From assembly GCA_003562555.1 (NCBI GenBank), contig PWUO01000148.1, positions 1 through 9,262 of the forward strand: DNA of 9,262 nt. Direction: 5' to 3'. Source of the DNA: Dehalococcoidia bacterium (GTDB lineage: Bacteria; Chloroflexota; Dehalococcoidia; GIF9; AB-539-J10). This document shows positions 1-6,193 of the stretch, one piece after another. Both the position numbers and the translations under genes were made by a program. The notes under the pieces were generated by a model. The model was not told the DNA's origin. It was given only the letters and a program-made list of their open reading frames with translations, and did not search any database. Each line of letters opens with the position of its first letter. Position 1 is the stretch's first letter.

Positions 1-1
1 A

Positions 2-268
2 CACCAGTACGTGCACCTTGCACTGATCCTCGGGAAAGGTGGCCGTGAACTCACATGAGATGAACATGTTCGGAAGATGTGCTATCTGGAGGCACCCGTC
101 GATGGTATTGTGGTCTGTGATGGTGACGTGCGTCACGCCACGTTCGACTGCCGTTCGATAGACGTGCATGGGCTCAGTGAACGATTCCGGTATGCCGAAC
201 TGGCGGGCGAGCCAGTTGGACATTCGCTGCGAGTACCGGCTGTGAACGTGAAGGTCTGCCTTGATCAT
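2..268 (-). CDS. PHP-domain phosphoesterase, N-terminal part (runs off left edge)
   Basis: Translating the minus strand from the ATG at 268 gives 89 uninterrupted codons to the window edge. The protein opens MIKADLHVHS, the classic first PHP motif (His7-x-His9), followed by TDHNTIDG (Asp52, His53) and then SCEF with Glu73 and a His at residue 86. These are the expected metal-binding positions of the PHP fold, which hydrolyses phosphoesters with a two- or three-metal centre. The stretch TEPMHVYRTAVERGV and the wording FPEDQCKVHVLV resemble a PHP subfamily that I recall being found next to or fused with glycosyltransferases; that assignment is inference and the C-terminus is not visible. A GGGAGG at 281-286 lies 12 nt upstream of the ATG, a long spacing, but no better in-frame start exists. 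The gene follows pyk on the same strand, with its own promoter. Substrate unknown. Confidence 0.9.
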   Translation of the reverse strand, partial: MIKADLHVHSRYSQRMSNWLARQFGIPESFTEPMHVYRTAVERGVTHVTITDHNTIDGCLQIAHLPNMFISCEFTATFPEDQCKVHVLV

Positions 269-511
269 CTCTGCGATGCACCTCCCGGCAGCAGAGCAGG
301 ATGAGCTTCAGTACATATGAGGGATGCGGGCCGCAACAGCCGGGTCGAATGGGAAGGTTGTGGCAGATCGCTCCTGTGAAGCGGCCTGTCTCGATGTGGA
401 TATCGTGATTGTGCGGTGTAGTCCACTTCAGCAGTCCTGCGCGTGCAACGGTCCGGTGCAGCAACGGCACGGTGAGGAGCACGTATGCGCGCCCTGTGAA
501 CTCCGGAGGAT
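269..511 (-). other. Long untranslated leader of the PHP gene
   Basis: If transcription starts about 7 nt after the extended -10 at 518-523, the PHP mRNA has a leader of roughly 240 nt. It holds no credible gene. An open frame starting at a GTG at 482 overlaps the PHP start in another frame and has no family character. Short complementary pieces and a direct repeat (CCGTTGC twice around 433-463) are visible, but I recognise no known riboswitch. A CTCCGGAG palindrome sits at 501-508, right at the predicted 5' end. Confidence 0.35.
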
Positions 512-517
512 GTGTTG

Positions 518-526
518 ATTATAGCA
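518..526 (-). promoter_or_regulatory. Extended -10 promoter for the PHP gene
   Basis: The minus strand reads TGCTATAAT: a perfect TATAAT (518-523) preceded by TG one base away (525-526), the extended -10 form. No good -35 lies at 17 bp (GCTGAA), which is usual for extended -10 promoters. It lies in the gap after pyk, so the PHP gene need not depend on pyk readthrough. The same TGCTATAAT occurs in front of groES. Confidence 0.6.
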
Positions 527-579
527 CCATATCGCTCGCATTCAGCGCAATACCGGGAGAGTTGCCGCGAGTCGTGTTA

Positions 580-1998
580 TCACGCAATCTCGTGGACCTT
601 AAGCATATTGGTATTACCCGCTGTTGCGAACGGTACGCCCGCCGTGATGACGACCAGGTCTCCGGGTTGTGCGACGCCGGCACGTACGGCGATCTCGGAG
701 CCGTTTGCGTAGACTTCCTCGATAGACTGGTACTCATCGGTGAGGAGTGGCGTAAGTCCCCAAACCAGTGACAGTCGCCTGACTACCCGTTCGCGAGTGG
801 TGATCGCAAGGACCGGGCACTTCGGCCGGTACTGGGCGACTCGCCTGGCCGTCGTTCCCGATGTGGTGAATGCGAGTATCGCTGCCGCGTTGACCTGCTC
901 CGCGATACTGACCGCAGCATAACTGATGGCGTCATCCGGGTGGTGCGAAACGGTGTCGAACCTCCTGGTCAGCATGGCCTGATACGGAAGTTCCTTCGCT
1001 GTCTCGATTGCGATACCCGCCATGGTACCGGCTGTCTGGACGGGGTATCCTCCTGTAGCTGTCTCCTCGGAGAGCATTATGGCATCGGCACCGTCGAAGA
1101 TGGCATTCGCGACGTCGCTCGCTTCCGCCCTCGTTGGCCGTGGTGAGTAGACCATCGACTCAAGCATTTGCGTGGCGACGATAACGGGCTTGCCCACCGC
1201 ATTGCACTTGGAGACGATACGCTTCTGCTCGATCGGGACTCGTCGCAGCGGCACCTCTACACCGAGATCGCCCCGCGCCACCATTATAATGTCGGCGGCC
1301 TCTATGATCTCGTCTATGTGCTTCAGTGCCTCGCTGCGCTCTATCTTCGCCACCACGGGAACGTCAGACCCGTGTTGCCGGATGAAATCCTTGGCTTTGT
1401 TGACGTCAGGAGCTCCGGTGATGAAGGAGAGCGCTACGAAGTCGATGCCCTGCTCAAGGCCAAACGCCAGATGGCGCAGGTCCGTGTCGGTGACCGCTTC
1501 GGTGCTCAACTTGACCCCCGGGACATTGATGCCCTTCATCTGTGTGAGTACTCCACCCGCAGCGATGCGGCAGCGGATCTCCGTGTCCGTAGTGTCCATC
1601 ACCTCAAGCCGGATGGTGCCATCGTTGATGAAGATGGAATCGCCCACTCGCACGTCGCGAGCGAGAGACTCGAGGGTCACGGACACTCGATGCTGATCTC
1701 CGAGAATCGTCTCGGTTGTCAGCGTGATCTCGGCGCCATCCTCCAACCACACCTTTTCCGCCTGCAGCTTGCCGGTGCGTATCTTCGGGCCGGGAAGATC
1801 CTGCAATACTCCGAGGGGGCGGTGAAGCGTTTCCTCCACCCGACGCACGTTGGCGATGCGCTGCGCGTGTTCCTCGTAAGTCCCGTGCGAGAAGTTGAGC
1901 CGCGCCACATCCATGCCAGCCCGTGCGAGCTTCTCCAGCGTCTGGTAGGACTCGCTCGCCGGGCCGATAGTGCAGACGATCTTTGTCTTTCTATTCAT
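580..1998 (-). CDS. pyk: Pyruvate kinase
   Basis: Pyruvate kinase is the last step of glycolysis: phosphoenolpyruvate plus ADP gives pyruvate plus ATP, in the cytosol. The 472-residue protein begins MNRKTKIVCTIGPAS and shows MDVARLNFSHG (29-39), the GPKIRTG loop (70-76), AKIERSEAL (217-225, catalytic Lys218 and metal ligand Glu220), ARGDLGVE (241-248, metal ligand Asp244), ATQMLESM and the long conserved block near 287-313. A C-terminal domain follows (TTSGTTARRVA, ITTRERVVRRL). Length is normal for the basic bacterial enzyme; there is no extra C-terminal PEP-utiliser domain. I chose the ATG at 1998 over an in-frame start seven codons upstream because GGAGG at 2003-2007 lies 4 nt before it and the usual N-terminus starts there. 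At the position of rabbit Glu117 this enzyme has Lys (Lys72), the mark of potassium-independent forms. No obvious hairpin terminator follows it. Confidence 0.97.
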   Translation of the reverse strand: MNRKTKIVCTIGPASESYQTLEKLARAGMDVARLNFSHGTYEEHAQRIANVRRVEETLHRPLGVLQDLPGPKIRTGKLQAEKVWLEDGAEITLTTETILGDQHRVSVTLESLARDVRVGDSIFINDGTIRLEVMDTTDTEIRCRIAAGGVLTQMKGINVPGVKLSTEAVTDTDLRHLAFGLEQGIDFVALSFITGAPDVNKAKDFIRQHGSDVPVVAKIERSEALKHIDEIIEAADIIMVARGDLGVEVPLRRVPIEQKRIVSKCNAVGKPVIVATQMLESMVYSPRPTRAEASDVANAIFDGADAIMLSEETATGGYPVQTAGTMAGIAIETAKELPYQAMLTRRFDTVSHHPDDAISYAAVSIAEQVNAAAILAFTTSGTTARRVAQYRPKCPVLAITTRERVVRRLSLVWGLTPLLTDEYQSIEEVYANGSEIAVRAGVAQPGDLVVITAGVPFATAGNTNMLKVHEIA

Positions 1999-2044
1999 GT
2001 GTCCTCCACTGCAGGGCATTGGCGCTGTGTGACGGTGTCAGGAC

Positions 2045-2073
2045 AGTCTAGACGTCACTAACGCATGCGTCAA
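2045..2073 (-). promoter_or_regulatory. pyk promoter
   Basis: Minus strand: TTGACG (2068-2073), a 17-bp spacer, then TAGACT (2045-2050). This is a good housekeeping sigma-factor promoter (5/6 and 4/6 matches). The predicted start near 2038 gives a leader of about 40 nt that contains the Shine-Dalgarno site. The -10 hexamer TAGACT recurs in front of the CBS gene. Confidence 0.7.
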
Positions 2074-2502
2074 CACGAGCAAACTCGGTCCAGGCGGTAA
2101 GCCCGCTCATCCCGCAGTCACGGTCATTAGGCCCTTGTTACGGACCGTGTGCATTCCTCCCGGCGCATACTGCAGGATGAGGAGGCCTCGTTAACCCTAA
2201 CAGTTCCGATGTGTTATGCACTCACGATCGCACGCAAGGGCCATTTGAGGCTTCTCAGTGGCTACTTACATGATAAATCCGCAGACCCGGTTGACATCCT
2301 CCGGATCTTCCTGATTGGCATTGTGGCCGGCCCGCGGTACCTGGTCGTAACGGCTACCCGGCACACCGGTGTGCTAGTGTCAGGTCTCTCTAATCAGGAA
2401 CCTGAGCGTCAGATATGGTGCCGTTCAGGCCGTAGCTGTGCGTGAACATCGGCGTCCCCGCCTCGTCTGGTCCAGTGAATGCGCGCTGTGTGCGCACGGG
2501 CT
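2074..2502. other. Intergenic stretch without a recognisable gene
   Basis: This gap between the divergent pyk and M16 genes holds no credible coding region and no tRNA (no T-loop consensus on either strand). I also see no signature motif of RNase P, SRP RNA or tmRNA. A frame open from a GTG at 2149 to 2445 has no family character and no Shine-Dalgarno site. Visible structure: an inverted repeat CACGGTC/GACCGTG (2119-2125 and 2143-2149), a 14-bp perfect palindrome at 2361-2374, a hairpin TCAGGT/ACCTGA near 2380-2405, and TGCGC/GCGCA at 2480-2496. A perfect TTGACA at 2291-2296 lacks a convincing -10. Confidence 0.5.
2361..2374. repeat. 14-bp perfect palindrome GCACACCGGTGTGC
   Basis: The sequence equals its own reverse complement over all 14 bases. 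It lies in the pyk/M16 intergenic region, about 165 bp upstream of the M16 start. It could be a dimer-binding operator; nothing ties it to a particular regulator. Confidence 0.45.
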
Positions 2503-2532
2503 TAGACAAATGTGTCACGGAAACCGCATAAT
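2503..2532 (+). promoter_or_regulatory. Promoter of the M16 peptidase gene, leaderless type
   Basis: TAGACA (2503-2508, 5/6 to TTGACA), an 18-bp spacer, then CATAAT (2527-2532, 5/6 to TATAAT), with an overlapping TAATTA at 2529-2534. The expected start point is about 2539-2541, which is the ATG itself. No Shine-Dalgarno sequence is present. Together these suggest a leaderless mRNA. Confidence 0.55.
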
Positions 2533-2540
2533 TATCCTTC

Positions 2541-3800
2541 ATGTATCAGCGTACCGTCCTCGACAGCGGCTTGACCGTAGTGACCTGCCCGATGCCCAAC
2601 TCTCGCTCCGTCAGTGTCGCGCTCATCACAGGTGCTGGCGCTTGCTACGAACGCGATGAAGAGGCTGGCATCTCACACTTCATCGAGCACCTTTGCTTCA
2701 AGGGTACGAGCTGGCGTCCCACGCCAAAGGATATTAGCAGCGAGATAGAAGGCATTGGAGGGATCCTCAATGCCAGTACTGGCCGTGAGGAGACGGTCTA
2801 CTGGGCCAAGGTGACACGGCCGCACATGACCACCGCGATCGATCTGTTGTTCGATATCACCAGTCATTCGGTGTTCGACCGGCAGGAGATTGAGAAGGAA
2901 CGCCAGGTGGTGATCGAGGAGATCAATATGAGCCTGGACATCCCGCAGCAGCGCCTTTCGATGCTCATCGACAGTCTGCTGTGGCCCGCCCAACCGCTTG
3001 GTCGCGATATCGCGGGCAGCAAGGAGACAATCGCGTCGGTCGACCGTGATGCCATCGTAGGCTACGTGCAGACCCATTACCTGTCGGGGAACACCGTCGC
3101 ATGCGTGGCTGGCGATGTCACGCACGAGGAGGTTCTCAAGGAAATCGAGGCCCGGTGTAAGGATATCCTGCCGGGAGCGCTGCCAAGGGAGTACCGCACC
3201 GTTCCCGATCAGCATGAGCCGCGAGTCGGTGTTGACTCGCGTGATGGTGAGCAGGCCCATATTTGTGTTGCGACGCACGGGGTGTCCCGGTGTGACCCTC
3301 GGCGCTATGCGCTCGATGCGCTGAGCGTGGTTCTCGGAGGCGGCATGAGCAGTCGTCTGTTCACCGAGATTCGCGAGAAGCGCGGCTTGGCCTACGATAT
3401 CCACAGCTATGTGGAACACTTCCTCTCGGCTGGCTCGCTGGTGGTCTATGCAGGAGTTGATCCAGGAAGACTCGAGGAGTGTAGTGAGGCTCTGTTGCAG
3501 GAGCTCTCGCGAATCAGACTGGGCCCCACGGAAGATGAGTTGCGGCGTGCGAAGGAGTTGATAAAGGGGCGTCTCGAGCTCCGGCTCGAGGACACGCAGA
3601 ACACTGCTCTCTGGTGTGGTGGCCAGCAGCTTCTCGACGGCGAGATTCTGACCCTCGAAGAGGCGTCGGCCCATGTCGATGGCGTCACTGCGGCGGATGT
3701 GTCCGCAGTGGCCGAGGAGATATTGCGAACCGAGTCCCTCAGCCTCGCCGTGGTTGGACCGGTGCGGACAATGGCGTCCCCGGAGCTTCCCCCAGTCTAG
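2541..3800 (+). CDS. M16 family zinc metallopeptidase (mitochondrial-processing-peptidase-like)
   Basis: A 419-residue single-unit member of the M16B group (relatives of mitochondrial processing peptidase and YmxG/PqqL-like enzymes), which cleave peptides or small proteins with one zinc. The inverted zinc motif HFIEH is at 46-50 (His46, catalytic Glu49, His50), with the distal glutamate ligand at Glu126 or Glu127, about 76 residues later. The C-terminal M16 domain is marked by GGGMSSRLFTEIREKRGLAYDIHSY (266-290, given here only as a landmark) with the conserved Arg and Tyr. The start at MYQRTVLDSGLTVV matches the family N-terminus. There is no signal peptide, so it probably acts in the cytosol. 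No Shine-Dalgarno site precedes the ATG, and the predicted transcription start coincides with it. It converges on groEL and shares a terminator region with it. Substrate unknown. Confidence 0.94.
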   Translation: MYQRTVLDSGLTVVTCPMPNSRSVSVALITGAGACYERDEEAGISHFIEHLCFKGTSWRPTPKDISSEIEGIGGILNASTGREETVYWAKVTRPHMTTAIDLLFDITSHSVFDRQEIEKERQVVIEEINMSLDIPQQRLSMLIDSLLWPAQPLGRDIAGSKETIASVDRDAIVGYVQTHYLSGNTVACVAGDVTHEEVLKEIEARCKDILPGALPREYRTVPDQHEPRVGVDSRDGEQAHICVATHGVSRCDPRRYALDALSVVLGGGMSSRLFTEIREKRGLAYDIHSYVEHFLSAGSLVVYAGVDPGRLEECSEALLQELSRIRLGPTEDELRRAKELIKGRLELRLEDTQNTALWCGGQQLLDGEILTLEEASAHVDGVTAADVSAVAEEILRTESLSLAVVGPVRTMASPELPPV

Positions 3801-3804
3801 ACTG
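3793..3804. repeat. 12-bp palindrome CAGTCTAGACTG at the M16 stop codon
   Basis: A perfect 12-bp palindrome that includes the TAG stop codon of the M16 gene. It lies 20 bp before the terminator hairpin. It may be chance. Confidence 0.3.
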
Positions 3805-3823
3805 CCTGTGACCTTGTGACGGC

Positions 3824-3854
3824 AGAAGGGGCCGCGCGCCGCGCGGCCCCTTCT
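3824..3854. terminator. GC-rich hairpin between convergent M16 and groEL genes
   Basis: AGAAGGGGCCGCGCG pairs perfectly with its mirror around a centre at 3839, giving a stem of up to 14 bp with a loop of about 3 nt. It lies in the 77-bp gap between two converging genes, so it can serve both strands. The tail is only weakly T-rich (TTCTTGT) on the plus strand and poor on the minus strand. Intrinsic termination may therefore be inefficient, or Rho-assisted, towards the M16 gene. Confidence 0.8.
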
Positions 3855-3877
3855 TGTGGGTTCAGCGTTTCTGTCGA

Positions 3878-5497
3878 CTAGTAATCGGGGTAGCCACCGG
3901 GAGGCATGGCCGGAGACTTCTCCTTCTCGGGGATGTCGGTAACCAGGCATTCGGTGGTAAGAATCATGTTGGCGATGCTGGCCGCGTTCTGAAGTGCGGA
4001 GCGGGCCACCTTCAACGGGTCGACGATTCCGCGCTCGATCATGTTAACGTCGAGCTCATCGTTCATCGCATCGTAGCCGATGCCGGCCGGACTCTCCTTG
4101 ACGCGGTTCACGATGACCGATGCTTCGCGGCCACTATTGGTGGCGATGCAGCGCATCGGCTCCTCGAGCGCGCGCTTGAGGATGGTGATGCCGGTGGCCT
4201 CGTCGCCGCTGAGCTTGAGGTTGTCCAGTGCCTTCATTGCGGTAAGCAGCGAGACCCCGCCGCCGGGAAGAATGCCTTCCTCTACAGCCGCCCTGGTGGC
4301 GCTGAGCGCGTCCTCTACCCTGTGCTTCTTCTCTTTGAGCTCAACCTCGGTGCCGGCTCCGACCTTGATAACCGCGACGCCGCCGGCCAGTTTGGCCAGA
4401 CGCTCCTGCAGCTTCTCCTTGTCGTAGTCGGACGTGCTGGTGTCGATCTCAGAGCGGATCTGCTTGATGCGGGCTTCAATTGCGTCAGCGTTGCCCTTGC
4501 CCTCTACGATCGTGGTGTTGTCCTTGTCGGCAACGACCCTGCGGGCACGACCCAGATCATCGATGGTGACGGAGTCAAGTTTCCGGCCGACCTCCTCGGA
4601 GATCACGGTACCGCCGGTTAGTACGGCGATGTCCTGCAGCATGGCCTTTCGGCGGTCACCGAATCCGGGCGCCTTGACGGCCAGCGGGCTGAGCGTGCCG
4701 CGGAGCTTGTTGACGACGAGTGTGGCCAGCGGCTCTCCCTCTACGTCCTCAGCGATGAGCACGATATTCTTGGACGTCTGTACCATCTTCTCGAGTGCGG
4801 GAAGCACGTCGTTCAACGCCGAGATCTTCTTATCGGTAATGAGGATGTACGGGTCATCCAATTCGGTTCGCATCGTCTCTGGGTTGGTGACGAAGTACGG
4901 GCTGATGTAGCCGCGGTCGAACTTCATACCCTCGACGAACTCCGTCTCGAAGGCGAGGCCCTTGCCTTCCTCGACAGTGATGACTCCGTCCTTGCCGACC
5001 TTCTCCATGACATCGGAGATAAGATCGCCGATCTCCTTGTCAACTGCCGAGAGGGCTGCTACCTGTGCTACCTGATCCTTGCCCTTTACGGGGATGGACA
5101 GGTTCTTCAATTCGTCGACGACTGCAGTGACGCCCCGCTCGATGCCGCGCTTGAGAGCCTGTGAATCGGCTCCGGCGGCGATGTTCTTGAAACCTTCGTG
5201 CACGATAGATTGTGCCAGGATGACCGATGTGCTGGTGCCGTCACCACACTGGTCGTTCGTCTTGGTTGAGGCTTCCTTGACGAGCTGAGCGCCCATATTC
5301 TCGAATGGGTCGGGCAGTTCGATTTCCTTCGCGATGGCCACGCCATCATTGATCACGTTAGGTGCGCCGAATTTCTTGTCGAGGGCGACCGGGCGGCCTC
5401 GTGGTCCCAGTGTGACACGAATCGTATCGGCAAGCGTGTCGATACCGGTCTTGAGCTTCTTGCGCGCCTCTTCGCCGAAGAGTACTTGCTTAGCCAT
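3878..5497 (-). CDS. groEL: Chaperonin GroEL (60 kDa subunit)
   Basis: The ATP-driven tetradecameric folding chamber that works with GroES in the cytosol. The 539-residue length is standard. The ATP site reads GDGTSTS (Escherichia coli has GDGTTTA around Asp87), with the preceding NDGVAIAKEIEL holding the Asp52 equivalent. The catalytic Asp398 equivalent is in HRVEDALSATRAAVEEG, and nucleotide binding is completed by GILPGGG. Apical-domain landmarks include EGMKFDRGYISPYF and KAPGFGDRRKAML. The C-terminus ends PAMPPGGYPDY and lacks the repeated Gly-Gly-Met tail. AAGGAG at 5506-5511 lies 8 nt before the ATG. It sits 24 nt after groES and shares its promoter. Third-position T/A replacements in the ATP loop (Thr to Ser, Ala to Ser) are conservative. 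Confidence 0.99.
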   Translation of the reverse strand: MAKQVLFGEEARKKLKTGIDTLADTIRVTLGPRGRPVALDKKFGAPNVINDGVAIAKEIELPDPFENMGAQLVKEASTKTNDQCGDGTSTSVILAQSIVHEGFKNIAAGADSQALKRGIERGVTAVVDELKNLSIPVKGKDQVAQVAALSAVDKEIGDLISDVMEKVGKDGVITVEEGKGLAFETEFVEGMKFDRGYISPYFVTNPETMRTELDDPYILITDKKISALNDVLPALEKMVQTSKNIVLIAEDVEGEPLATLVVNKLRGTLSPLAVKAPGFGDRRKAMLQDIAVLTGGTVISEEVGRKLDSVTIDDLGRARRVVADKDNTTIVEGKGNADAIEARIKQIRSEIDTSTSDYDKEKLQERLAKLAGGVAVIKVGAGTEVELKEKKHRVEDALSATRAAVEEGILPGGGVSLLTAMKALDNLKLSGDEATGITILKRALEEPMRCIATNSGREASVIVNRVKESPAGIGYDAMNDELDVNMIERGIVDPLKVARSALQNAASIANMILTTECLVTDIPEKEKSPAMPPGGYPDY

Positions 5498-5521
5498 TCC
5501 ACATTCTCCTTGATATGATAG

Positions 5522-5812
5522 TTACGATTTCTTTGCGAGTATATCGCTCTCGCGCATGATGACGAGTTCTTCGTCCATTTCCTTGAACTCGCTGCCGGCG
5601 TACTTGGAGTAGATGACGATGTCTCCCACCTTAACGTCCATCGGCAGCCTGTTGCCGTCGTCGGTGAGCTTGCCGGCGCCAACGGCGATAACCTCACCCT
5701 CCTGCGGTTTTTCCTTCACGGTATCCGGGAGGACGATCCCCCCTTTGCTGACCTCTTCTTTCGGAGATGGTTTGATGACAACCCTGTCTCCCAATGGCAC
5801 AAGCTTGGACAT
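5522..5812 (-). CDS. groES: Co-chaperonin GroES (10 kDa subunit)
   Basis: Forms the heptameric lid of the GroEL chamber. The 96-residue protein starts MSKLVPLGDRVVIKP. It has the mobile loop that docks on GroEL (about residues 17-33, SKGGIVLPD) and the later core LPMDVKVGDIVIYSKYAG, and ends in the usual ELVIMRESDILA. Length is standard. A strong AGGAGG (5817-5822) lies 4 nt before the ATG. It is first in a two-gene operon with groEL. The control region, with an extended -10 promoter and a palindromic operator-like site overlapping the start of the transcript, is described separately. Confidence 0.99.
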   Translation of the reverse strand: MSKLVPLGDRVVIKPSPKEEVSKGGIVLPDTVKEKPQEGEVIAVGAGKLTDDGNRLPMDVKVGDIVIYSKYAGSEFKEMDEELVIMRESDILAKKS

Positions 5813-5835
5813 ACTACCTCCTACCTCTACATGTT

Positions 5836-5853
5836 TTAGCAGTCGACTGCTAA
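5836..5853. promoter_or_regulatory. 18-bp perfect palindrome, CIRCE-like operator of groESL
   Basis: TTAGCAGTCGACTGCTAA is a perfect palindrome with no spacer. The canonical CIRCE element for the HrcA repressor is TTAGCACTC-N9-GAGTGCTAA; each half here differs by one base and the 9-bp spacer is absent. It lies at about +5 to +22 of the groES transcript, the usual CIRCE position. A third imperfect copy of the half-site, GACTGCCAG (5854-5862), abuts it on the promoter side. In RNA it could also form a 7-bp hairpin with a UCGA loop. Confidence 0.7.
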
Positions 5854-5864
5854 GACTGCCAGAG

Positions 5865-5892
5865 ATTATAGCACACCATGCGGGACGTGCAA
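5865..5892 (-). promoter_or_regulatory. groESL promoter (extended -10)
   Basis: Minus strand: TTGCAC (5887-5892), a 16-bp spacer ending TGC, then a perfect TATAAT (5865-5870). The TG at 5872-5873 makes it an extended -10 promoter, which fits the weak -35. The predicted start is near 5858, leaving a 45-nt leader that carries the palindrome and the Shine-Dalgarno site. Confidence 0.7.
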
Positions 5893-5907
5893 GTCGGCGC
5901 GATGAGC

Positions 5908-5935
5908 TTGATTTCTACACTGCACCGTGTATAGA
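5908..5935 (+). promoter_or_regulatory. Promoter of the XRE regulator gene
   Basis: TTGATT (5908-5913), a 16-bp spacer, then TATAGA (5930-5935); an overlapping TAGACT at 5932-5937 is the other possible -10. The start point would fall at about 5941-5944, only 6-9 nt before the ATG at 5950 and downstream of the alternative GTG at 5938. It is back-to-back with the groESL promoter. Confidence 0.5.
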
Positions 5936-5949
5936 CTGTGAGTGGACAG

Positions 5950-6174
5950 ATGCGTCGGGCAAACTGGGACAGAAGGCGAATACGTGCGCTCAGGAGCCAT
6001 CTGGGTCTGACCCAGGTGCAACTGGCGGGCGAACTCGGTGTACGGCAGCAGACGGTTAGCGAATGGGAGACGGGGCAGTACGAACCTCGAGGCACGTCCG
6101 TCACGCTGCTCGGCATGGTTGCTGAACGCAGCAAGTTCGAATATGGCGCCGGGGACGACAGCCGCGAGCCCTAG
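5950..6174 (+). CDS. Small XRE-type helix-turn-helix DNA-binding protein
   Basis: A 74-residue protein that is essentially one Cro/CI-type helix-turn-helix domain: WDRRRIRALRSHLGLTQVQL, then the recognition region GVRQQTVSEWETGQYEPRG, then TSVTLLGMVAERSKFEY. The motif GLTQ...LGVRQQTVSEWETG is textbook for the XRE family. It probably dimerises and regulates transcription. I prefer the ATG at 5950 to a GTG at 5938 (four codons longer), because the predicted transcript begins after 5938; the choice is not certain. No Shine-Dalgarno site is present, so translation is probably leaderless. The stop lies 19 nt before the DUF2851 start, indicating an operon. It is divergent from groESL, so it could bind the shared control region, but nothing in the sequence proves that. 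Confidence 0.85.
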   Translation: MRRANWDRRRIRALRSHLGLTQVQLAGELGVRQQTVSEWETGQYEPRGTSVTLLGMVAERSKFEYGAGDDSREP

Positions 6175-6193
6175 TTGCCCCTACTTTTTTGCC

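Noticed and set aside
341..352. CGGGTCGAATGG, considered as a tRNA T-arm
   Set aside because: The flanking bases do not form a T-stem, and no acceptor or anticodon arm could be placed on either strand.
413..429. Possible T-box-like sequence in the PHP leader (minus strand AAGTGGACTACACCGC)
   Set aside because: It does not match the T-box consensus AGGGTGGNACCGCG without insertions, and the downstream gene is not an aminoacyl-tRNA synthetase or amino-acid gene.
174..482. Minus-strand frame of about 102 codons overlapping the PHP start
   Set aside because: It runs about 95 bases into the clear PHP coding region in another frame and has no recognisable domain.
1168..2061. Long plus-strand frame opposite pyk
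   Set aside because: It mirrors the codon structure of pyruvate kinase and has no domain of its own.
2291..2319. Perfect TTGACA as a possible promoter
   Set aside because: No acceptable -10 hexamer follows at 16-18 bp and no gene follows it directly.
2149..2445. Open frame of about 98 codons from a GTG in the pyk/M16 gap
   Set aside because: No family character in the translation, no Shine-Dalgarno site, no supporting promoter and a rare-start codon. Open frames of this length occur by chance at this base composition.
2673..3950. Long minus-strand frame opposite the M16 gene
   Set aside because: The plus-strand frame is an unmistakable M16 peptidase. The antisense frame is composition-driven and crosses the terminator hairpin.
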